DNA from: an uncultured Cellvibrionales bacterium
GTDB lineage: Bacteria > Pseudomonadota > Gammaproteobacteria > Pseudomonadales > UBA7239
NCBI GenBank assembly: GCA_937864065.1
Contig: CALMIC010000208.1
Span: 1 to 32,359 of the forward strand
Length of the DNA: 32,359 nucleotides
Direction: 5' to 3'
Position numbers and translations under genes: made by a program. Within the stretch, counting starts at the first letter, position 1, and the number at the start of each line of letters is the position of its first letter. The notes beneath the pieces were generated by a model. It did no database searches and was not told where the DNA came from. It was given only the letters and a program-made list of their open reading frames with translations. This document shows positions 24,697 through 32,359 of the stretch, piece by piece.

Positions 24697-26106
24697 ATGT
24701 CAGAGAAAACTCTGAAACTGATCAAAGAACATAACGTGAAGTGGATCGACTTCCGTTTCACCGATACCAAGGGTAAGGAGCAGCATGTCACGTACCCGGC
24801 CAAGGACGTCGATGCCAGCCTCTTCACCAATGGCAAGATGTTCGACGGTTCCTCCATTGCTGGCTGGAAAGGTATCAACGAGTCCGACATGATCCTGATG
24901 CCGGATGACAGCACGGCCGTCATGGATCCGTTCTTCGACGAGCCGACCCTGATCCTGCGCTGCTCCATCGTCGAGCCGGCCACCATGCAGGGCTACAACC
25001 GCGACCCGCGCTCCGTTGCCAGCCGCGCCGAGGAGTACCTGAAATCCATCTACGGCGCCGATGCCTACGCCATCATGGGTCCGGAGCCGGAATTCTTCAT
25101 TTTCGATGACGTGAAGTGGAAGGTCGATATGTCCGGCTGCAGCGTCAAGATCGGCTCCGAGGAAGCGGCCTGGTCGTCTGATCACCCGTACGAGAGCGGC
25201 AACACCGGCCACCGCCCCGGTGTGAAAGGTGGCTACTTCCCCGTTCCGCCGGTGGATTCACTGCACGAGATCCGCGGCGCCATGTGTAATGCCATGGAAG
25301 AAATGGGCCTGGTACTCGAAGTTCACCACCACGAAGTGGCCACTGCCGGCCAGTGCGAGATCGGTGTTGGCGGCAACACGCTGGTGAAGAAAGCTGACGA
25401 AGTGCAGATCCTCAAGTACTGTGTCCACAACGTCGCGCACGCCTATGGCAAGACGGCCACCTTCATGCCGAAGCCGATCGTTGGCGACAACGGTTCCGGT
25501 ATGCACGTGCACCAGTCCATCACCGCGAAGGGCAAGAACATCTTCGCCGGAGATGCCTATGCCGGCCTGTCTGAAACCGCGCTGTTCTACATCGGCGGTA
25601 TCATCAAGCACGCCAAGGCACTGAACGCGTTCTGTAACCCGGGCACCAACTCGTACAAGCGCCTGGTGCCGGGTTTTGAAGCCCCGGTCATGCTGGCTTA
25701 CTCTGCCCGCAACCGTTCTGCTTCTATCCGTATCCCCTGGGTTAACAGCGAGAAAGCGCGTCGCATCGAGACCCGCTTCCCCGACCCGACCGCCAACCCG
25801 TACCTGTGCTTCGCGGCCCTGCTGATGGCCGGCCTCGACGGCATCAAGAACAAGATCCACCCGGGCGATGCAGCCGACAAGGACCTGTACGACCTGGAGC
25901 CGGAAGAAGCGGCCGAGATCCCGACCGTGTGCTCCAGCCTGGAAATGGCGCTGGAAGCACTGGACAAGGATCGCGAGTTCCTGACCCAGGGCGGCGTGTT
26001 TGACAACGACATGATCGACGCCTACATCGCTTTGAAGATGGAAGAGGTAACCAAGCTGCGCATGACCACCCACCCGGTGGAATTCGAGATGTACTACTCC
26101 TGCTAA
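24697..26106 (+). CDS. glnA: Glutamine synthetase type I
   Basis: Dodecameric ATP-dependent glutamine synthetase, the main ammonium-assimilating enzyme. It is 469 residues, the type I-beta size. The ATG at 24697 has GGAGGA 3-8 nt before it; the in-frame extension to 24472 runs through the promoter and is rejected. Motifs include [10 protein letters not shown] near 48, the catalytic-region PEPEFFIFD near 130, [12 protein letters not shown] near 210, the ATP-binding [16 protein letters not shown] near 264, and [10 protein letters not shown] near 340. Tyr398 in [10 protein letters not shown] is the expected adenylylation site, the counterpart of E. coli Tyr397, which implies GlnE/GlnB control. 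Transcription is probably NtrC- and sigma54-dependent. Confidence 0.98.
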   Translation: MSEKTLKLIKEHNVKWIDFRFTDTKGKEQHVTYPAKDVDASLFTNGKMFDGSSIAGWKGINESDMILMPDDSTAVMDPFFDEPTLILRCSIVEPATMQGYNRDPRSVASRAEEYLKSIYGADAYAIMGPEPEFFIFDDVKWKVDMSGCSVKIGSEEAAWSSDHPYESGNTGHRPGVKGGYFPVPPVDSLHEIRGAMCNAMEEMGLVLEVHHHEVATAGQCEIGVGGNTLVKKADEVQILKYCVHNVAHAYGKTATFMPKPIVGDNGSGMHVHQSITAKGKNIFAGDAYAGLSETALFYIGGIIKHAKALNAFCNPGTNSYKRLVPGFEAPVMLAYSARNRSASIRIPWVNSEKARRIETRFPDPTANPYLCFAALLMAGLDGIKNKIHPGDAADKDLYDLEPEEAAEIPTVCSSLEMALEALDKDREFLTQGGVFDNDMIDAYIALKMEEVTKLRMTTHPVEFEMYYSC

Positions 26107-26152
26107 GTGCAGCGGTAGCTTGATCTCGCGCAAGCGATCAGCAACAGGAAAA

Positions 26153-26180
26153 GCCCGGCCATCGTGCCGGGCTTTTTTTT
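26153..26180 (+). terminator. Rho-independent terminator of glnA
   Basis: GCCCGGC, a 6-nt loop (CATCGT), then GCCGGGC, followed by eight T residues, 46 bp after the glnA stop. It separates glnA from the DUF4124 genes, so ntrBC expression probably depends on its own promoter. Confidence 0.92.
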
Positions 26181-26229
26181 GCGGCCGTGAGGATCACATT
26201 GAGAAAGGTAATGGAAAGGAGCGTGTGCC

Positions 26230-26955
26230 ATGCAGTGCAAGCCAGGCAAGCTGTGCCGGACAATACTCATGCTGTTGGTGGTTGCCGCTTTGTCGCCGCT
26301 ACATGCCCAGGTGTACCGGCATGTCGATGCCGAGGGCAGGGTGAGCTTCAGCGACAAGCCTCCGGAAGAGGGGCAGGCAGAAGCGGTGCAGTTGCCGCCG
26401 ACCAATGCCATGCCGGCCGCTCAGGCCACTGAAACGCCTGCAGCAGGCACAGCAGACAGCAATGCGGATCAGGCTTTCAACGGCTACAGCCGCTTCGAGA
26501 TGACGAGCCCGGAACAGGACGAGATCCTGGGCTGGGATGTCACAACCGCCAGCCTGACGGCGGAACTTAGCCCGCCCTTGCAGCCGGGCCATACGATCCA
26601 GTTCTATCTGGACGGGCGGCCGCTGGGCAAGCCCGGCACGACCCTGTTCCGCCTGGTCAGCAGCCTGGAGCGCGGCAGCCATAGCGCCGAGGCGCGGGTG
26701 CGCGATGAAAAGGCCAGAACCCTGGCCATTACCCCCCATGTCAGCTTCCATGTCCGGCGCCATATCGACCAGGGTGGCACACTGCTGGATCCGGATCTGT
26801 ACCCGTATGATGCCGGTGGTGCCCGCAGCCCGCGCGGGGCCCGCAGCCCGGGTGGCGCCGGCGGACCGGAAGAGCCGGAAGGGGATATCGGTGCCGGCTC
26901 GGCACCGGGGGCAAGCAGCCCTGGCCAGCGCGTGATCCGGCGCCCGTTGCATTAG
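26230..26955 (+). CDS. DUF4124 exported protein, copy 1
   Basis: 241-residue protein of unknown function. The ATG at 26230 has AAGGAG upstream. A Sec signal peptide ends near PLHA (residue about 26). Next is the DUF4124 motif VYRHVDAEGRVSFSDKPP, a low-complexity linker, then an Ig-like beta domain (residues about 85-180) with LSPPLQPGHTIQFYLDG and LERGSHSAEARVRD. The last 60 residues are rich in Gly, Pro, Arg and Ala (GARSPRGARSPGGAGG) and look disordered. It is a paralogue of the next gene. No promoter was recognised between the glnA terminator and this gene. An envelope or periplasmic binding role is possible but unproven. Confidence 0.85.
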   Translation: MQCKPGKLCRTILMLLVVAALSPLHAQVYRHVDAEGRVSFSDKPPEEGQAEAVQLPPTNAMPAAQATETPAAGTADSNADQAFNGYSRFEMTSPEQDEILGWDVTTASLTAELSPPLQPGHTIQFYLDGRPLGKPGTTLFRLVSSLERGSHSAEARVRDEKARTLAITPHVSFHVRRHIDQGGTLLDPDLYPYDAGGARSPRGARSPGGAGGPEEPEGDIGAGSAPGASSPGQRVIRRPLH

Positions 26956-27031
26956 CATGGGGTCAGTGGGGCGCTTTCCTTGCTGGTGGCAGCCGTTTAA
27001 AGTGGAAACAGGATCAATGGAGAAACGAGAT

Positions 27032-27808
27032 ATGTTGCAGTGTTTGCGCAGGATTGGCTTGGTGTTGCTGCTGGCTTCCCCGGCAATGGCCCAGGATGTG
27101 CCGCCGGCTGAAGCCGGGACGGAGCCGCCCCCGGTGCCGAAGGGACAGGTTTACCGTTCGGTAGATGCCCAGGGGCATGTGATTTTCACCGACGCGCCGC
27201 CTGCCGGGCGTGCAGCCGAGGAGGTGAAGATCACGCCGGTGAATACCTTGCCGGCAGCCACTACGTCTTCCGAGCGGCCCCGCCACGAGAAGGAAAAAAC
27301 TGTGTATGAGCGTTTTACCATTACCAGCCCATTGAATGATGCAGCTTTCGGCCAGGAGGTCGAGGCGGTTGATGTGACGGTCGAGCTGTCGCCTCCCCTG
27401 CAGGGCAGCGATACCGTCCAGTTCTTCCTGGATGGCCAGCCACTTGGCGAGCCGGCACAGAGCCTTGCCTATACGCTGACCGGCCTCGACCGGGGGACGC
27501 ATACCGTGGAGGCCCGCCTGTTTGATGCTAAGGGCCGGCAACTGATGTCGACAGGGGCGGTGCAGTTTCACTTGCGCCGCATCTCCGCCCTCAACAAGGT
27601 CAGTGACAACAAGCCGGATAAACCGCAGGGTTGGCTTGCGCGCTGGTGGGGCCGCGATGCCGTGGCTGCGGCCGATGCCGGTCCGGTTGGCGGATACGGT
27701 TCACCCAAGGGGGCAGGCAGCCTGTCCGGTGCCGGCGTTACACAGGGTGCGGGTGGCGTGGCAGGCATGCCCGGCATGGGCGGCCCGGCAGAAAAACCGC
27801 AAAAATAA
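27032..27808 (+). CDS. DUF4124 exported protein, copy 2
   Basis: 258-residue paralogue of the preceding gene. The signal peptide is MLQCLRRIGLVLLLASPAMA. The DUF4124 motif VYRSVDAQGHVIFTDAPP is followed by an Ig-like domain with VTVELSPPLQGSDTVQFFLDG and LDRGTHTVEARLFD. A basic Trp-rich stretch (GWLARWWGR) leads into a Gly/Met/Pro-rich tail. I chose the ATG at 27032 because GGAG lies 9 nt upstream; the in-frame ATG at 27017, with AGGA only 3 nt before it, would add five residues. The 76-bp gap after copy 1 holds no clear promoter. The two copies share fold and order but are well diverged. Confidence 0.85.
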   Translation: MLQCLRRIGLVLLLASPAMAQDVPPAEAGTEPPPVPKGQVYRSVDAQGHVIFTDAPPAGRAAEEVKITPVNTLPAATTSSERPRHEKEKTVYERFTITSPLNDAAFGQEVEAVDVTVELSPPLQGSDTVQFFLDGQPLGEPAQSLAYTLTGLDRGTHTVEARLFDAKGRQLMSTGAVQFHLRRISALNKVSDNKPDKPQGWLARWWGRDAVAAADAGPVGGYGSPKGAGSLSGAGVTQGAGGVAGMPGMGGPAEKPQK

Positions 27809-27834
27809 GCAGCGTCGACGAGTCTCCGTCAGGC

Positions 27835-27850
27835 TGGCAAATATCTTGCA
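27835..27850 (+). promoter_or_regulatory. Sigma54-like (-24/-12) element upstream of ntrB
   Basis: TGGCAAATATCTTGCA matches TGGCAYRN4TTGCW at all positions but one. A start near 27861 would give a leader of about 33 nt before the ntrB ATG. I see no convincing NtrC palindrome upstream, inside the DUF4124 coding region, so its activator is uncertain. Confidence 0.6.
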
Positions 27851-27893
27851 AGCAATCCGGGTACAACCACTGCCCTTGCCATGATGGCGTGCC

Positions 27894-28973
27894 ATGCCCC
27901 CAGCCGATACCACTGCCGATAGCCGCTTGCCGGCCATGATCCTCGACCACCTGTCGAGTGCCGTGGTGCTGCTCGACCGCGAGCTGCGCCCGCTGTACCT
28001 CAACCAGGCCGCCGAGGGCTTGCTGGCTGTCAGCCAGCAGCATGCCCGCGGCCAGCAATTTGGTGACCTGCTGCGCGATGCCGACGAACTGGTGGTGGTC
28101 CTGCGCCAGGCACTGGCCAGTGGTGTGCCTTTCACCCAGCGCCAGGCGAACCTGACCCTCGCCACCTTGCACAAGACGGTAATGGCCGACATCAGTGCGA
28201 CACCACTGCCGGCCGAGCATGGCTTGTTGCTCGAAATGCAGGCGATGGATCGCCTGCTGAAAATCAGTCGCGAGGAAGCACTGGTGTCATCACAGCAAAC
28301 CAGCCGCCACCTCGCCCGTGGCCTGGCGCACGAGATCAAGAACCCGCTCGGCGGCATCCGCGGCGCCGCCCAGCTGCTGGCCAGGGAATTGTCTGACCCC
28401 ACGCTCGCAGAATACACCGGCATCATCATCGATGAGGCCGACCGCTTGCGCGACCTGGTTGATCGCATGCTCGGGCCGCACGAATTGCCCGTAATGTCGC
28501 ACTTCAACATCCACGAAGTGCTGGAGCGGGTGCTCGGTATCATCCGTGCGGAATACGGCGATGCGGTGGCCATGCGCCGCGACTATGATCCCAGCCTGCC
28601 GGATATCGAGGGTGATCGCAGCCAGCTGCTGCAGGCCTTGCTCAACATCGTGCGCAATGCCGTGCAGGCACTCACGGAACACCACACGCCGGATGCTGTA
28701 ATCACAATGCGCACACGCGTGCAGCGCCGCTTCACCATCGGCAAGCGCCAGCACAAGCTCGTCTGCCGCATCGATATCATCGACAACGGCCCCGGCATCC
28801 CGCCGGACATGCAAGACACGATCTTCTACCCGATGATTTCCGGACGCGCGGATGGCACCGGCCTCGGGCTGGCCATTGCCCAGTCGATCATCGCGCAACA
28901 CCATGGCCTGGTGGAGTGCGACAGCGTGCCCGGCAATACCCGTTTCTCGCTCTACCTGCCCCTGGATGCCTGA
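27894..28973 (+). CDS. ntrB: Nitrogen regulation sensor histidine kinase NtrB (GlnL)
   Basis: Soluble two-component kinase/phosphatase that phosphorylates NtrC when nitrogen is limiting, under PII control. The 359 residues comprise an N-terminal PAS-like sensor (about 15-120), the H-box GLAHEIKNPLGGIRGAAQLL with His146, the N-box NIVRNAVQAL near 248, the G1 box DNGPGIPPD near 300, and the G2 box GRADGTGLGLAIAQ near 322. There is no transmembrane segment, as expected. Its stop is 1 nt before the ntrC start. The Shine-Dalgarno is weak, and a short palindrome (GCCATGATGGC) covers the region just before the ATG. Confidence 0.96.
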   Translation: MPPADTTADSRLPAMILDHLSSAVVLLDRELRPLYLNQAAEGLLAVSQQHARGQQFGDLLRDADELVVVLRQALASGVPFTQRQANLTLATLHKTVMADISATPLPAEHGLLLEMQAMDRLLKISREEALVSSQQTSRHLARGLAHEIKNPLGGIRGAAQLLARELSDPTLAEYTGIIIDEADRLRDLVDRMLGPHELPVMSHFNIHEVLERVLGIIRAEYGDAVAMRRDYDPSLPDIEGDRSQLLQALLNIVRNAVQALTEHHTPDAVITMRTRVQRRFTIGKRQHKLVCRIDIIDNGPGIPPDMQDTIFYPMISGRADGTGLGLAIAQSIIAQHHGLVECDSVPGNTRFSLYLPLDA

Positions 28974-28974
28974 C

Positions 28975-30398
<1,424 letters not shown>

Positions 30399-30402
<4 letters not shown>

Positions 30403-30471
30403 GGGCTACCTGCTGGTCGCCCTGTCAGACCCGGCGTATTTAATCACGGGCGACCAGCAGGTCGCCCCTAC
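30399..30471. repeat. Inverted REP doublet (REPIN-like)
   Basis: Two 24-bp units face each other across a 25-bp spacer. Each has a GTAG head (30399-30402, and as CTAC at 30468-30471) and a palindrome. The right unit is a perfect GGGCGACC-4 nt-GGTCGCCC hairpin; the left unit reads GGGCTACC in one arm. The two units match each other at all but one position. GTAG plus hairpin is the layout of REPs mobilised by RAYT (TnpA-REP) transposases. I saw no second copy in the window. The left GTAG contains the ntrC stop codon. Confidence 0.8.
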
Positions 30472-30510
30472 AGTAGAATGCGTCGTTCATTCCTGTATTG
30501 AGAAATTCCT

Positions 30511-31461
30511 ATGGCCGGCAGCAGCCTTCTCGCCCTGATCGACGACATCGCCAGCGTGCTGGATGATGTCGCCCTGCTGACCAAGGTCGCCGCCAAGAAA
30601 ACCTCGGGTGTGCTGGGCGATGACCTGGCACTGAATGCCGAGCAGGTGTCTGGTGTGCGCGCCGAGCGCGAGTTACCGGTGGTATGGGCGGTCGCCAAGG
30701 GTTCTTTCAAGAACAAAGTGATCCTGGTGCCGGCCGCGCTGCTGATCAGCGCCTTGGCGCCGTGGCTGGTCACGCCATTGCTGATGATCGGTGGCGCCTT
30801 TCTCTGCTATGAGGGTTTCGAGAAACTCGCCCACAAGTTCCTGCACAGTGCAGCAGAAGAGGCTGCCGGTCATGAGGCGATCACGCAGGCCCTGCTGGAT
30901 CCGGCGGTCGACCTGGTCGCGTTCGAGCAGGAAAAGATCCAGGGTGCGATCCGCACGGATTTCATCCTCTCGGCAGAAATCATTGTCATTGCACTCGGCA
31001 CCGTGCAGGAATCTGCATTCAGCATGCAGGTGGCGGTGGTGTGCGGCATTGCCCTGCTGATGACGGTCGGTGTCTATGGCCTAGTGGCTGGTATCGTCAA
31101 ACTGGACGACGCAGGTTTGCATCTGGTGAAGGATAACGCGACGCATGCGTTGGCGGCGATGAAGCGCGCACTCGGTCGCGGCCTGTTGCTGTTTGCACCG
31201 AAACTGATGAAGTCACTGTCAGTGATCGGCACAGCTGCGATGTTCATGGTGGGCGGTGGCATCCTGTTGCACGGCATCCCCGGCTCGCATGACCTGATCC
31301 ATCACCTGGAAGCGATGCTGCGCGGTGTGCCGCTGCTCGGTGGCGTGCTGGCTGCGTTGGCGCCATCGCTGGCGAATATCGTCGGTGGTGTGGCGACTGG
31401 CGCCCTGGTGCTGGCGGCCGTCAGTGTCGGCACGCGCATTTTCACGGCGGCGAAGGGCTGA
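30511..31461 (+). CDS. DUF808 family inner-membrane protein (YedI-like)
   Basis: 316-residue polytopic membrane protein of unknown function. The N-terminal SSLLALIDDIASVLDDVALLTKVAAKKTSGVLGDDLALN is the DUF808 hallmark, with VPALLISALAPW-like hydrophobic segments near 70-100, 148-195 and 230-310. The EKLAHKF motif after the first membrane pair is also typical. The ATG at 30511 has only a weak Shine-Dalgarno. TAGAAT at 30474-30479 could be a -10, but no matching -35 is visible because that stretch is REP sequence. The next gene starts 3 nt after its stop, so the two are probably co-expressed. Confidence 0.85.
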   Translation: MAGSSLLALIDDIASVLDDVALLTKVAAKKTSGVLGDDLALNAEQVSGVRAERELPVVWAVAKGSFKNKVILVPAALLISALAPWLVTPLLMIGGAFLCYEGFEKLAHKFLHSAAEEAAGHEAITQALLDPAVDLVAFEQEKIQGAIRTDFILSAEIIVIALGTVQESAFSMQVAVVCGIALLMTVGVYGLVAGIVKLDDAGLHLVKDNATHALAAMKRALGRGLLLFAPKLMKSLSVIGTAAMFMVGGGILLHGIPGSHDLIHHLEAMLRGVPLLGGVLAALAPSLANIVGGVATGALVLAAVSVGTRIFTAAKG

Positions 31462-31464
31462 ACC

Positions 31465-32202
31465 ATGTTGCTGAATGTATTGCTGGCGATCGTGCTGTTG
31501 CCATTGGCGTTCCTCAACCTGCTGGCGCCCTTGTTGATCCTCAAGACGCAGCGCATTGCTGCCCGGGTGAAGTTCACGCCGCTGCCGGAAGACGAGTTCC
31601 TCGCTGCGCGCAGTGACACCTACAACCGTCTTGACACCGAGCTGAAGCAGATGGGTTTTGTCTACGGCGGTTCGTCAGTGCTGAAAGACACGCACACCGA
31701 AAGTTATTTTTCGCTGTACAGCCTGCCAGGCGATGCCGCCTGCGCGATGCTGGTCACGATCAACAGTCCCGTCAGGAACATGACGTACCTCGAGTTCTGC
31801 CAGGTGTTTGCTGATGACACGGTGCTGGATGTCAACAATGCTGACGTGGTGTCGGCGTACCCGGCGATGAAACAGAAAACCATGTTGCGCTACCCGGATG
31901 TCAACGAGCCGGCGGCACTGCTCGATATATTCAGGCGGGTGCGCGCTGCCATAGCCCAGCGGGTGGCGCTGAAAGCATGGGATCCGGCGCAGGGCATTGC
32001 ACTGGTGGAGCAAGCCCTGGCGCGGGAGGCCGACGAGCTGCTGCGGCTCGGTTTCTGCCTCGAACCCGTTGATGCCGACGGCAAGCGCAGCCTCACGCTG
32101 GCGGGCGCCTACCGGCTGACATGGAAAAGCGTTTTTCCCGGCAAGCAGATCCAGAACTGGCGCGACCTTCGCCGCGCCCGGGCGGTATTGCGCCGGACCT
32201 GA
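31465..32202 (+). CDS. Unrecognised protein with one N-terminal membrane segment
   Basis: I do not recognise this 245-residue protein. Residues 3-26 are strongly hydrophobic (VLLAIVLLPLAFLNLLAPLL) and followed by KTQRIAARVK, which suggests an N-terminal anchor with the rest in the cytosol. The soluble part has no cysteine clusters or nucleotide motifs. Notable stretches are SYFSLYSLPGDAACAMLV near 80, MTYLEFCQVFADDTVLDVNN near 105, and a basic C-terminus (QNWRDLRRARAVLRRT). It begins 3 nt after the DUF808 gene, so a shared membrane function is possible. Base composition matches its neighbours. Confidence 0.8.
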   Translation: MLLNVLLAIVLLPLAFLNLLAPLLILKTQRIAARVKFTPLPEDEFLAARSDTYNRLDTELKQMGFVYGGSSVLKDTHTESYFSLYSLPGDAACAMLVTINSPVRNMTYLEFCQVFADDTVLDVNNADVVSAYPAMKQKTMLRYPDVNEPAALLDIFRRVRAAIAQRVALKAWDPAQGIALVEQALAREADELLRLGFCLEPVDADGKRSLTLAGAYRLTWKSVFPGKQIQNWRDLRRARAVLRRT

Positions 32203-32212
32203 CCGGCCGGCA

Positions 32213-32240
32213 TTGCACTGGCTGCGCCAGCCGCTACACT
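32213..32240 (+). promoter_or_regulatory. Candidate promoter of the ABC-F gene
   Basis: TTGCAC (32213-32218) and TACACT (32235-32240), spaced 16 nt, lie in the 103-bp gap before the ABC-F start. Each hexamer matches consensus at about four of six positions. Confidence 0.4.
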
Positions 32241-32305
32241 GGCCACCCTTTCGGCGCGCGCCCTGCGCCGTCCATGCAGCGCCGCTTTGGCGCCAGGTTC
32301 CCAGC

Positions 32306-32359
32306 GTGATCGCCACCAGCAACCTCACTATCCAGTTCGGGGTCAAACCCCTGTTTGAA
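32306..32359 (+). CDS. ABC-F family ATPase, YbiT-like, 5' end only
   Basis: Only 18 codons are visible, reading VIATSNLTIQFGVKPLFE from a GTG at 32306, before the right edge. This closely follows the N-terminus of E. coli YbiT (SNVTMQFGSKPLFEN), an ABC-F ribosome-associated ATPase. AGG lies about 9 nt before the GTG. The Walker motifs are outside the window, so the call rests on this short start. Confidence 0.7.
   Translation, partial: MIATSNLTIQFGVKPLFE

Noticed and set aside
25258-26133. 291-codon frame antisense to glnA
   Set aside because: It lies wholly opposite conserved glnA codons and has no motif of its own.
27700-27834. NtrC-binding palindrome upstream of the ntrB sigma54 element
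   Set aside because: GGTGCGGG and TGGTGGGG fragments occur, but no paired TGCACC/GGTGCA half-sites at the right spacing.

Overview
This window looks like chromosomal DNA of a free-living gammaproteobacterium. The taxonomic cues are an LptM/YifL-type lipoprotein next to lysA, glnA followed by ntrB and ntrC, ThiI with a rhodanese tail, and a YbiT-type ABC-F ATPase. Most genes are GC-rich; one large secreted-protein gene is visibly more AT-rich. No tRNA, rRNA, IS element or CRISPR array was seen. The organism cannot be named from this sequence alone.

Region 1 (about 1-13330, minus strand) is a corrinoid operon of at least 15 genes. It starts at a sigma70-like promoter (13298-13326) that leads straight into a cobalamin riboswitch (about 13072-13287). 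Transcription order is cbiM-like metal transporter, cobB/cbiA, cobM/cbiF, cbiX, cbiC, cbiD, cbiE-cbiT fusion, cobI/cbiL, cbiG, a separate cobE-like CbiG C-terminal gene, cobJ/cbiH, a [2Fe-2S] ferredoxin, cobA (SUMT), cbiB and a cobD/cobC gene cut by the left edge. Nearly every junction is a stop/start overlap. CbiX, CbiD and CbiG mark the early-cobalt (anaerobic) route. No precorrin-6A reductase (CbiJ/CobK), CbiP, BtuR, CobU, CobS or CobT gene lies in the window. CobJ carries a C-terminal domain of about 180 residues that resembles the haem-handling HemS/HmuS family; this is the most unusual feature here.

Region 2 (13362-19103) holds a minus-strand RIO-type kinase. Divergent from it are lptM, lysA, a zinc-ribbon Nudix hydrolase, and a 931-residue secreted delta-60 repeat protein with calcium-binding-type repeats near its C-terminus.

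Region 3 (19123-24391, minus strand) is a tight unit thiI - alpha-methylacyl-CoA racemase-like gene - BtuF-, BtuC- and BtuD-like ABC transporter genes. The transporter could serve cobalamin uptake beside the synthesis operon, but no riboswitch precedes it, so its substrate is uncertain.

Region 4 (24392-30471) is a nitrogen-control locus. glnA has a sigma54 -24/-12 promoter with three NtrC-like sites upstream, spaced much as at E. coli glnAp2. Then come a strong terminator, two tandem paralogous DUF4124 exported proteins, a second sigma54-like element, ntrB and ntrC. The ntrC stop codon lies inside the first arm of a REP doublet (REPIN-like, 30399-30471).

Region 5 (30511-32359) has a DUF808 membrane protein, an unrecognised single-TM protein, and the first 18 codons of a YbiT-like ABC-F ATPase running off the right edge.
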